A stretch of DNA of 44,010 nt from Candidatus Gastranaerophilales bacterium (GTDB lineage: Bacteria; Cyanobacteriota; Vampirovibrionia; Gastranaerophilales; Gastranaerophilaceae). The notes under the pieces were generated by a model. The model saw nothing but the letters and a program-made list of their open reading frames with translations, made no database searches and was not told the DNA's origin. Positions 17,249-25,380 of this stretch are shown in pieces (positions within the stretch are counted from its first letter, which is position 1; every line of letters begins with the position of its first letter). The translations under genes and the position numbers were made by a program. The DNA is taken from NCBI GenBank assembly GCA_944324235.1, contig CALUVN010000013.1, positions 1 through 44,010 of the forward strand, written 5' to 3'.

Positions 17249-18223
17249 ATGGTTATGGCTGCAAAAACTATCACTGATATAGCAAAAGAAGTATTAAAAA
17301 TAGAAGCCGATTCAATTATAAGATTGATAGACACTATCGGTGAAGAATTTGATAAGGCTGTTGAAATTTTATACAACTCAAAAGGCCGCGTAATAATTAC
17401 AGGCATGGGAAAATCAGGACTCATAGGCAAAAAAATTGCCGCAACCCTGACATCAACGGGCACTCCTTCATATTTTCTTCATCCTGCGGAAAGCACTCAC
17501 GGTGATTCCGGAATTATTACAAAAGACGATGTCGTAATCGCAATCTCAAACAGCGGTGAAACTCAGGAATTATTAAACCTCCTGCCGCTTATTAAACGTT
17601 TCGGGGTTACTATGATAGGGATGACAGGCAACAAGAATTCAACACTTGCCGCGGCAAGCGATGTCGTAATAGATATTTCAGTTGAAAAAGAAGCCTGCCC
17701 GCTTAACAAAGCCCCGACGGCAAGCACTACGGTTACTCTTGCAATGGGTGATGCTCTGGCTGTTTGTCTTCTGGAAAAAAGAGGTTTTACAAAAGAAGAT
17801 TTTCTTGTGTTCCACCCGTCAGGAGCGCTCGGCAAAGGTTTTACTTTCCGTGTAAAAGATTTGATGCTAACTGGCGACAAACTGCCTATCGTTAATGAAA
17901 ACGAAGAATTCACTGATGTTATTGAAATAATTTCAAAATACAAACTCGGTATGGCTATGCTTGTAAATTATAACGGAGATTTGACCGGTATTCTTACTGA
18001 CGGTGATATAAGAAGAACTCTCATTAAACACCAGAATGTATTGAATTTAAAAGTAAAAGATGTTATGACTATAAATCCGAAAGTGATTTCGGCTAACGAT
18101 TACGGTGCAAGTGCTCTCCATTTAATGGAAAAATATTCAATCACTGCGCTGGCTGTAGTTGATAACGGCAAGCCAATCGGCGTAATACATATTCATGATT
18201 TATTGAAAGCAGGTATCGCATAA
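17249..18223 (+). CDS. kdsD: D-arabinose 5-phosphate isomerase
   Basis: The enzyme interconverts ribulose 5-phosphate and arabinose 5-phosphate, the first committed step to Kdo for lipopolysaccharide. The 324 aa comprise a SIS domain (about 35-190: GMGKSGLIGKKIAATL, HPAESTHGDSG, ISNSGETQEL) and two CBS domains (about 205-322) ending HIHDLLKAGI. Length and order match KdsD/KpsF. GGGGAG precedes the first ATG; a second Met three codons on is less well placed. It overlaps kdsC by one base (TAATG), so the two steps are translationally coupled. Cytoplasmic. Confidence 0.96.
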   Translation: MVMAAKTITDIAKEVLKIEADSIIRLIDTIGEEFDKAVEILYNSKGRVIITGMGKSGLIGKKIAATLTSTGTPSYFLHPAESTHGDSGIITKDDVVIAISNSGETQELLNLLPLIKRFGVTMIGMTGNKNSTLAAASDVVIDISVEKEACPLNKAPTASTTVTLAMGDALAVCLLEKRGFTKEDFLVFHPSGALGKGFTFRVKDLMLTGDKLPIVNENEEFTDVIEIISKYKLGMAMLVNYNGDLTGILTDGDIRRTLIKHQNVLNLKVKDVMTINPKVISANDYGASALHLMEKYSITALAVVDNGKPIGVIHIHDLLKAGIA

Positions 18224-18759
18224 TGGACAGATTAGAATTAATTGAAAGAGCTAAAAAGATTAAAATGATGGCATTTGATGTTGACGGCGTTATGACAGAC
18301 GGCAGTATAACTTATGATGAAAACGGCGTTGAGTATAAAACATTTAATGCAAAAGACGGACACGGACTCGTCAGAATGTCTAAAGCCGGATTCGTAACCG
18401 CAATTATTACCGCAAGAAATAACGGAACAGTCACTCACCGTGCTGAAAATCTTAATATTACGGAGTTATGTCAGGGACAGAAGTTTAAACTTCCTGCACT
18501 CGACGCTTTGAAAGAAAAATACAATCTTTCTTACGATGAAATTTCTTATATGGGTGATGATTTACCTGATGTTTGCGTTCTTGAAAAAGTCGGGCTTGCC
18601 TGCTGTCCTGCTGATGCCGTTGACGAAGTGAAGGCACTTTGTAATTTTGTTTCAACCAAAAACGGAGGCAGAGGTGCAGTGCGTGAACTTTGTGATTTTG
18701 TACTTGATGCGCAGGGCATTAAAAAGGAATACATAATTTGCGAAGGCAAAAACAGATAA
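18223..18759 (+). CDS. kdsC: 3-deoxy-D-manno-octulosonate 8-phosphate phosphatase
   Basis: This HAD-family phosphatase converts Kdo 8-phosphate to Kdo. The 178 aa match KdsC. Motif I is FDVDGVMTDG with the nucleophile and acid Asp at 19 and 21; motif II is the Thr in IITARN; motif III is the Lys in QGQKFKL; motif IV is MGDDLPD. The conserved C-terminal GGRGAVREL, which closes over the active site in KdsC, is present. Coupled to kdsD by a one-base overlap. kdsA and kdsB are not in the window. Confidence 0.96.
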   Translation: MDRLELIERAKKIKMMAFDVDGVMTDGSITYDENGVEYKTFNAKDGHGLVRMSKAGFVTAIITARNNGTVTHRAENLNITELCQGQKFKLPALDALKEKYNLSYDEISYMGDDLPDVCVLEKVGLACCPADAVDEVKALCNFVSTKNGGRGAVRELCDFVLDAQGIKKEYIICEGKNR

Positions 18760-18773
18760 AAGGAGTTAAATAA

Positions 18774-19136
18774 ATGTACGAAATAAAAACACAGGCTTTT
18801 TTCGCAGCGGCACACCACCTTCTGAACTATGAGGGAGAATGTGAAAACCAGCACGGTCATAACTGGATGGTTGAGGCTTACGTAAAGGGCGAAACTCTTG
18901 ATAAGAGCAATATTCTTATTGATTATAAAGTACTTAAAAGAGAACTTAACGCGGTTCTGGATTTGCTTGACCATAAGGATATAAATGATTTGCCGGAATT
19001 TAAAGGCGAAAGCCCTTCAAGTGAAATGATTTCTGCTTTTATTTACCACAAGTTAAAAGAAAAAATTGTGCAGCTGAGTAAGATTACAGTATGGGAAACT
19101 CAAACATCTTGCTGCAGTTACTACGAAGAAGAATAG
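18774..19136 (+). CDS. queD: 6-carboxy-tetrahydropterin synthase / PTPS family (QueD-like)
   Basis: QueD makes 6-carboxy-5,6,7,8-tetrahydropterin for queuosine/7-deazaguanine synthesis. The 120 aa contain the zinc ligands His14, His27 and His29 (AAHHL and HGHNW), catalytic Cys23 (ECENQHGH), the substrate-binding Glu in VWETQT near the C-terminus, and LLDHKDIN for the Asp-His relay. AAAAGGAG precedes the ATG. It follows kdsC by 14 nt and is probably in the same transcript, though the pathway is unrelated. No other que genes are here. A related pterin role (true PTPS) cannot be excluded. Confidence 0.88.
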   Translation: MYEIKTQAFFAAAHHLLNYEGECENQHGHNWMVEAYVKGETLDKSNILIDYKVLKRELNAVLDLLDHKDINDLPEFKGESPSSEMISAFIYHKLKEKIVQLSKITVWETQTSCCSYYEEE

Positions 19137-19153
19137 AAAAAGGATAACAGAAA

Positions 19154-19993
19154 ATGAATTTAATACAGGCCGTTTTAATGGGAATAGTACAGGGATTGAG
19201 CGAATTTTTACCTATATCAAGCTCTGCCCACCTTGTTTTTACCTCAAATTTTTATAAAGTTTTCAAAGGGATTGAAATAGTTCAGCATTCAAACGAAGAA
19301 GTATTTTGCGATATAATGCTCCATTTCGGGACATTGATTGCAGTTTTAATATTTTTCAGAAAAGATATCATCGCGATACTCAAAGCTTTTTTCACGGCGT
19401 TAAAAACAAGAGATTTTTCAAACAGAGAAGCAAAGCTCGGGGTATATATCATTATTGGTACAATATTAACAATAATTCTTGCACTGCCACTTCAGGAGTT
19501 TGCCGAAAAATTGGTATTCTCTCCTGCGATAGTCGGAATTTTGCTTGTATTGACAGGAATTATGTTATTTGTCAGCGAATATTTTTCCAAACATCATGAG
19601 AAGAAAAATGAACTTACTTTGAAAAATGCAATTTTAATAGGTCTGGCACAGGGGCTGGCTGTATTGCCGGGGTTGTCCCGTTCCGGCTGGACGATGGCAA
19701 CAGGGCTGTTTTCCGGATTAGACAGGGTTACGGCGGCTAAGTATTCATTCCTGCTCAGTATTCCGATAATTTTAGGTGCATCTATGCTTTATCCTGTGAT
19801 AAAAATTGATTTGCATGAGGCTGTAACTTATAACTGGATAGCAATTTTCTGGGGAACATTTTCATCAGGCATTGTCGGATATTTATGTATTAAATATTTT
19901 ATGAAGTTTTTGAGTAAATTTTCTCTGTCAATTTTTGGATATTACTGCGTGATAGCAGGTTTAATAACAGCAATATTCTTTTATATGAACTAA
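19154..19993 (+). CDS. uppP: Undecaprenyl-diphosphatase (UppP/BacA)
   Basis: This integral membrane enzyme dephosphorylates undecaprenyl diphosphate, recycling the lipid carrier used for peptidoglycan and O-antigen; overproduction gives bacitracin resistance in other bacteria. The 279 aa have about eight membrane segments and both family motifs: QGLSEFLPISSSAHL (about 14-28) and the second-half GLAQGLAVLPGLSRSGWTM (about 163-181). AAGGA lies upstream, 17 nt after queD. Its stop codon overlaps the stop of the opposite-strand TPR gene by 4 nt. Confidence 0.97.
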   Translation: MNLIQAVLMGIVQGLSEFLPISSSAHLVFTSNFYKVFKGIEIVQHSNEEVFCDIMLHFGTLIAVLIFFRKDIIAILKAFFTALKTRDFSNREAKLGVYIIIGTILTIILALPLQEFAEKLVFSPAIVGILLVLTGIMLFVSEYFSKHHEKKNELTLKNAILIGLAQGLAVLPGLSRSGWTMATGLFSGLDRVTAAKYSFLLSIPIILGASMLYPVIKIDLHEAVTYNWIAIFWGTFSSGIVGYLCIKYFMKFLSKFSLSIFGYYCVIAGLITAIFFYMN

Positions 19994-21540
19994 ACAGAGG
20001 TAAGCGCGTCGGCTTTTTCAAACATTTTTTTTGCTTCGGCAGGTTTGTTGAGGTTTTGGAGTGCGCATCCTTTTAAATAAAAAGCCTCTGCGTTATTTCG
20101 GTCTAAAAATATTGCCTGATTGGAATATTCAAGGCATTCATGCCACATTCCGATTTGTGAATAACAGTATGCGGCGGCAACAAAATTACAAACATTCGCG
20201 CTGTCAATTTCGATAACTTTTTTGAAAATGACAACAGCTTTTTTTGCTTCTCCGAGCATTGTTAATGCCTGTGCTTTATAGTAAAGCAAAACAGGGTTAT
20301 CCTTGTTAAGCATCAGGCCGGTATTGGCATATTCGAGTAATTTTTTGTAATTTTCAACCAACGCATAGCACTCGCAAATATCTTCAAAGTTTTCAGGATC
20401 AGTCGGGTCCATCTGTATTACACGCTTGAACGATTCAATCGCCGGCGTATATTGTCCAAACCGTGAAAGTACAAAACCTTTCAAATAATAGGCATAAGAA
20501 TCATCCGGATTTACTGCTATTGCAATGTTTGCATATTTAAGGGCTTTATTATAATCTTTAAGGTTTGTATAAAGGTAAGAACATTTTGTGTAGAATTCAC
20601 TCACGCTTGAATTTGCTTCAATCGCTTTTTTGCATGCTTCAAGCGCAGCTTCGTGTTTTTCCATGTCGGTTAAAATTTGACACTTCATAAAACTGTTGTT
20701 TGCGTCGTCTTTGTTAAAAATTAAAGCCTGATTAACATATTCCAGTGCCTTATGATAACGCTTCATGTTATACGCAGCAAGCGCCATGCCGCCATATATA
20801 ATATCATCCTGATGCCCTAAATCTATACATTTTTTCAAAAATTTTATCACATTTCCGTTTTGATTCAGGGCAACATAAATTTTTGCGAGCAGATAGTAAG
20901 CTTCGTAATCTTTATCGTAAATATTAACGGCTTTTTGTGCGTGTTTAAGAGAGTGCTTGTAATCCCCTGTTATAAAATATAAATCGGCGAGCTGCAGGTT
21001 TAGCCCATATTTGTCGCAATAACCTTTATCATCGGCTATATGCATATTTTCAATCGCGCTTTCAATATCATTAATATAAAAATAAATACATGCTTTCGTA
21101 TAATAAAAATCAGGAGTATCCGCGTGAATTTTTTCAATTCTTTTAATGAGCATGTCTCTTTCTTTTTCCATGCCGCAAGAGTTAAAAAGTGAAATTAAAA
21201 TCCTGATAATGATGTAGTTGTCTTTGCAAAGTTTTAAAGCTTTCAGTCCGTATTTACAGGCATTTTTCTCATCATTCAAAAACAGATAAGCGTAAGCAGC
21301 TCTTGCAATTCCGTAAGCGTAATCAGGTTTCATGTTAACGGCTTTTAAAGCCTCTTCAAGAGCCTGTTTTTCTCTTTCGGTGCGGAGATAAACTTTAGAA
21401 AGATAAGCATGCAGCTGTGGAGTGTCATGCCCCGATTTTAATTCCGATAATATATACTTTTCAGCCTCAGCATCATTTGTGGTGCTGAGTATCATTACGG
21501 CGGATTCGTAAGTGTCATTTATGTTATCGTACATGCACAC
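19990..21540 (-). CDS. Long TPR-repeat protein
   Basis: This 516-aa protein is made almost wholly of tetratricopeptide repeats: about 14 degenerate 34-residue units, clear examples being YNKALKYANIAIAVNPDDSYAY and EAKKAVVIFKKVIEIDS. TPR solenoids are protein-binding scaffolds. There is no signal peptide or membrane helix, so it is probably cytoplasmic. Unusually rich in Cys and Tyr in the helix faces. The ATG used has only a weak GAGAG upstream; a second Met two codons on is possible. Partner and role cannot be read from the sequence. Convergent with uppP. Confidence 0.9.
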   Translation of the reverse strand: MCMYDNINDTYESAVMILSTTNDAEAEKYILSELKSGHDTPQLHAYLSKVYLRTEREKQALEEALKAVNMKPDYAYGIARAAYAYLFLNDEKNACKYGLKALKLCKDNYIIIRILISLFNSCGMEKERDMLIKRIEKIHADTPDFYYTKACIYFYINDIESAIENMHIADDKGYCDKYGLNLQLADLYFITGDYKHSLKHAQKAVNIYDKDYEAYYLLAKIYVALNQNGNVIKFLKKCIDLGHQDDIIYGGMALAAYNMKRYHKALEYVNQALIFNKDDANNSFMKCQILTDMEKHEAALEACKKAIEANSSVSEFYTKCSYLYTNLKDYNKALKYANIAIAVNPDDSYAYYLKGFVLSRFGQYTPAIESFKRVIQMDPTDPENFEDICECYALVENYKKLLEYANTGLMLNKDNPVLLYYKAQALTMLGEAKKAVVIFKKVIEIDSANVCNFVAAAYCYSQIGMWHECLEYSNQAIFLDRNNAEAFYLKGCALQNLNKPAEAKKMFEKADALTSV

Positions 21541-21655
21541 TCTCTTTCATTAAATATTATCGGCAAAAAAATTGAAAACTTTAATGTAATTTTTTTATTT
21601 TTGTATTATAATTTTTACGCAAATGTATTTTGTTTAAAAATTAATCGTTTTCAGA

Positions 21656-21732
21656 CTTTTTAGGGATTAATGACTTTGTAAAAAAATGTTAAATTATTTA
21701 AAAGACATGGCAAAAAAAATCTTTTAGGGATT
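21656..21732 (+). promoter_or_regulatory. Paired TTTTAGGGATT repeats upstream of the 21764 operon
   Basis: CTTTTTAGGGATT (21656-21668) and CTTTTAGGGATT (21721-21732) are near-identical direct repeats 65 bp apart, in the 223-nt gap before a three-gene operon. GGAGTAAAG then precedes the ATG at 21764. They may be binding sites for one regulator. The rest of the gap is A/T-rich without a gene. Confidence 0.45.
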
Positions 21733-21763
21733 TTGAACTAACTAGATTGTATGTGGAGTAAAG

Positions 21764-22795
21764 ATGATATCAGCAGTAAATAGCACCAATAATAATATTC
21801 ATTTTTCTTCGGGGGGGAACGCATCTGAGAAGAAGCTTGCCTATACAAAAGACACGTTGTTGAAAAATAATATATTTACAAGAACACGTATAGGATTTGA
21901 TAAACTTACAAATGCATTCACGGTATATCCGGCCAAAGGGTTAAAGGGAAGTAAAAATGCTAATTTCTATGAATTTTTGACAATGGGGACAGTTCCATAC
22001 TTAATCGGAAGTGTCATGTTGATGTCAGTATTCAATTCCGTTAACACAAAATACGCATCGGATTCCGTAAGAGGTGCATGCCGTCTGGGAAGAAAAATGG
22101 GGCTCGGTGTACTGTTTTACGGATTAATGAAAGGAATATCCAAACCGTTTGTAACAACACCTGTCAAATGGTTTACCGGAGTTGACACCCAGCTTCCGTA
22201 CGCAAAAGTCAACTATGAACTCCCTGAAGATATCAACGATACTGATATAACAAGTATTGAATATCACAAAGTCTTTGAAAGCGTTGAATTCCCTAGATGG
22301 GATTTGTTATACGGCGATGAAACAAAAGGCGAAAAACGCAACTGGCGCTATGATAAAATAGCAAAAAGATTGGGACTCGGAACTAATCTGAATGATTCCG
22401 ATCAGGAAGTTAAACCTCTTATAAAAGAAATAGTCGTTAAAACATCCGCAGCAACAAATATTTCACAATACTTATGGGCCGCAAGCGGCGTTGCATTTGC
22501 ATTCCAAAAACCTTGGGAAAAATTCTTTAATGTAATGAATTTCAAATTCTGGAAACCTGAACAGTTTGCCAAATCCGCAGAACAATTCGGAAGAAGCTTT
22601 GTAGAAAGTGCAAAATCATTATATTTTGGCAACGGTTCAAGTTTTATAAATCGTCATGGCGGTAAAATGCTTCTATATACCGCACTGGCATCATCCGTAA
22701 TCGGTGTTATGAACGCTGTAACAAGCAATAACAAACCGTCAAGACTTGATTCGGCAGATATTATCGAAAAAGATAGAAAGTATGTGGTGAACTAA
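21764..22795 (+). CDS. Membrane-associated protein of unknown function (related to next gene)
   Basis: This 343-aa protein opens with the Asn-rich tag (NNNIHFSSGG at about 9-18). Hydrophobic segments lie near 77-95, 115-128 and 232-250, and one near the C-terminus at about 305-320. The middle has FPRWDLLYGDE (about 183-193), RYDKIAKRLGLG and a downstream amphipathic/hydrophobic block ending AFAFQKPWEKF. The next protein has a parallel block (FKPWDLYSEEK, TGDRLGVP, then a hydrophobic segment ending LEKP). So the two look like diverged paralogues. No known domain recognised. Its last base overlaps the next start codon (TAATG). Confidence 0.85.
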   Translation: MISAVNSTNNNIHFSSGGNASEKKLAYTKDTLLKNNIFTRTRIGFDKLTNAFTVYPAKGLKGSKNANFYEFLTMGTVPYLIGSVMLMSVFNSVNTKYASDSVRGACRLGRKMGLGVLFYGLMKGISKPFVTTPVKWFTGVDTQLPYAKVNYELPEDINDTDITSIEYHKVFESVEFPRWDLLYGDETKGEKRNWRYDKIAKRLGLGTNLNDSDQEVKPLIKEIVVKTSAATNISQYLWAASGVAFAFQKPWEKFFNVMNFKFWKPEQFAKSAEQFGRSFVESAKSLYFGNGSSFINRHGGKMLLYTALASSVIGVMNAVTSNNKPSRLDSADIIEKDRKYVVN

Positions 22796-25377
22796 TGACA
22801 AGCCTGATTAATAACTATATTAATAATCCACATTCAAACATCCGTCAGCAAAATACAAATACAGGTCTGCCGGTAAATACAAACGTTGAAGAGCTTGATA
22901 CAAGAAACTTCCTTAAACCGCTTAAAGGTCAGGGCAGACTTGTCAGAGGTAATATCTTTGAAGCTCCCGGTGTTATGATAAAAGATATGGCATATGATAC
23001 CAGAGCTTTGAAACATGCTCTTAAAGGTAATGCAAATGACCATGAACTCGGAAAAATTAATGATACAGGTATGAAGCTCGGCGGACTTGCCATTGCTGCG
23101 TATCTGTTCACTAAAAAACAAGCTCCAATGCAAAAGGCAATGGAATTTGTAGGTCTTGCATCGTTCTTTGCATCAATGGCAATATGGCCTAAAATTGCAA
23201 TCCAGCTGCCTGCTAAATTAATACACGGTATAAATGTCCAACAAGAATATATTGACAGTTTCGGCAGAAAGAAACCTTTCCACCTTGATCCGCAATTCAA
23301 ACCTTGGGATTTGTACAGTGAAGAAAAAATATATAAAACAGGTGACAGGCTTGGAGTTCCTAAAAATATTCCGAACAGAAAAGCTTTCATTCAGGAAAAA
23401 GCTAACAAAATAGCAACTCAAAGCAATACATTATGGATGTTAACTGCAGGTGTCGCAACTCCTATTTTGAGCGGTCTAATTTGTAATAAACTTGAAAAAC
23501 CGGTACAAAATCTTATAGGTATGTATAATACTTATCGTGCCGATCAAATTTTTGAAAAATTTGACGAGTATGTCGAGGTCGCTAATAAAAAACAAACCCA
23601 GAAATTTATTAACCGTACTATTGAAATGAATAAAGGTCAGATAATAGATGAGACTCTATATAGAGAAATTCTGGATATATTCGCAGGCGATTTCGGTCCT
23701 GTTACAAAAGTAGGTTTAGATAAAGACCTGAGAAATCTTTTATTTAACAACAAATATGAAATTAACAGTGTAACAGTAGAAAATCTGATTACAGAGATAA
23801 ATAAAAAACTGAAAGGCACACCTTACGAAGCCTATAAATCAGTAATAGTACCTGAAAAAGCAAAACTTATTGAACAATTAACTCAAAAGGGCATCTTTGG
23901 AAAAGAACATGATATAAAAGATATCAGAAAAATTTCCAGAGAAATACAGGTGATTTTCAGAGATAATATTCTGGCATATAATAAGGAACACCCTGCAGCC
24001 CCTATTAATTGGACGGACTTTGCTAACAGACTCGGCAATACTGAAATAAATAAAGCCGGCCCGATTGTTAAAGGTTTAACAAGTACGTCAGCATCAAGAA
24101 TGACTCCAGAAGTTCAGGCTTCATTGAAAGCAATGGCAAAAGTTTTTGATAAATTAAATGCCGTTAAAAATGTTTTGAGTAAATATGCTTATCTGAAAGT
24201 TGCAGCAGCGCCGGAAACAGAACTTGCTAATTACTGGAACAATACGGCAGATTCTTTGATTGATTTATTCAAAATCACACCGGAAGAAATAAAAAATACA
24301 AGATATGACAGCGAACTTGTATACAAACTTATTCGCGAAAAGATGACCCAGATTGCTACTTCAAGCGAAGAAGATTATACAAAATTCATGACCGCTTTAG
24401 GTAAAAAAGTTGCCAAAATTAACGATATTCTGAAAACAAGTGATAATGAAGTCGGCATTTCGGAAAAGAAAACAGCAGGTTTTGCAAGTAAAGTAGATTC
24501 AGCAATTAATAGTGTAGCATCCGAACTGGATACGGATACATTAAAAATGCCTAACTTCTTACGTCGTCTTGTCGGCTTGTCTAAAGTCGAACAACAGGGT
24601 GATAAAAAGGTTTCATATATCATATACACAGGCGGCACATATGTAGATACACTTAAACGTGCAGTTTCAGACAGAATGCTGGGCGTTGAAAGTTCATTCC
24701 TGCGTCTGATTAATGCGGTTGATTTGATGCGCAGAATTGCAACTGATCAAAATGTTAACCAAATTCAGCTTATGCATAACGGTTACGCGACAGAAACAAA
24801 AGAAGAATTGCTGGAAGCCGCTGTTCGCGGAGTATTTAATGACCACAGCGCTGATTTTGCAATAAAAGGTTACACAAAACGTAATGTTAATCCTGAAAGA
24901 GGCGACGGTAATATTTTAAGACGTGCCGGTCGTGTAATCTACAGATTCCTGAATAAAATTCCTGAAGATGAAAAAATTGATATCCCTATGGATGAAGGGT
25001 TCTTCCAGGAAAAAATGAAGTTGACGTTCGGTAATCCTCCTCATAAAGATACGCAGAACGCTCTGGCTATAAATATTCTGGAAAAATTGGAAGCTTATAA
25101 GGCTAACGTACTTGATATATTAGGTAACGATTTTAATTTCGCAAAACCTGATCACGTAATAAGCGGAGCTAAAAAATTCCTATCTCCGAAATATAAATTT
25201 AATATCTGCGGAATTTCAATTACGGAATTGTTCTCGAATTTATTTAACCAAAAATATAATACTAATAAATGGTTTAAGACATTTGTAAGTGTATTTGCAT
25301 CTCTGTATGCGGTATCAGTAGGTTCGCAGTTCTTCTTCGGTAAACTTAAAACCCCTGAACCTGTAAAAAAAGGATAA
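22795..25377 (+). CDS. Large membrane-associated protein of unknown function
   Basis: This 860-aa protein has an Asn-rich N-terminus (about 1-30) without a signal peptide. Hydrophobic segments lie near 92-104, 116-130 and 220-235, and a C-terminal one at about 835-852, before a short Lys-rich tail. The first 250 residues share the order PWDLY, DRLG, membrane segment, EKP with the preceding protein. The remaining ~580 residues are charged and helical, as in a long cytoplasmic or periplasmic domain. No catalytic motif or family is recognised. Coupled by a one-base overlap to the previous gene and only 3 nt before the GH13 gene, so the three are almost certainly one unit. Confidence 0.87.
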   Translation: MTSLINNYINNPHSNIRQQNTNTGLPVNTNVEELDTRNFLKPLKGQGRLVRGNIFEAPGVMIKDMAYDTRALKHALKGNANDHELGKINDTGMKLGGLAIAAYLFTKKQAPMQKAMEFVGLASFFASMAIWPKIAIQLPAKLIHGINVQQEYIDSFGRKKPFHLDPQFKPWDLYSEEKIYKTGDRLGVPKNIPNRKAFIQEKANKIATQSNTLWMLTAGVATPILSGLICNKLEKPVQNLIGMYNTYRADQIFEKFDEYVEVANKKQTQKFINRTIEMNKGQIIDETLYREILDIFAGDFGPVTKVGLDKDLRNLLFNNKYEINSVTVENLITEINKKLKGTPYEAYKSVIVPEKAKLIEQLTQKGIFGKEHDIKDIRKISREIQVIFRDNILAYNKEHPAAPINWTDFANRLGNTEINKAGPIVKGLTSTSASRMTPEVQASLKAMAKVFDKLNAVKNVLSKYAYLKVAAAPETELANYWNNTADSLIDLFKITPEEIKNTRYDSELVYKLIREKMTQIATSSEEDYTKFMTALGKKVAKINDILKTSDNEVGISEKKTAGFASKVDSAINSVASELDTDTLKMPNFLRRLVGLSKVEQQGDKKVSYIIYTGGTYVDTLKRAVSDRMLGVESSFLRLINAVDLMRRIATDQNVNQIQLMHNGYATETKEELLEAAVRGVFNDHSADFAIKGYTKRNVNPERGDGNILRRAGRVIYRFLNKIPEDEKIDIPMDEGFFQEKMKLTFGNPPHKDTQNALAINILEKLEAYKANVLDILGNDFNFAKPDHVISGAKKFLSPKYKFNICGISITELFSNLFNQKYNTNKWFKTFVSVFASLYAVSVGSQFFFGKLKTPEPVKKG

Positions 25378-25380
25378 GAT

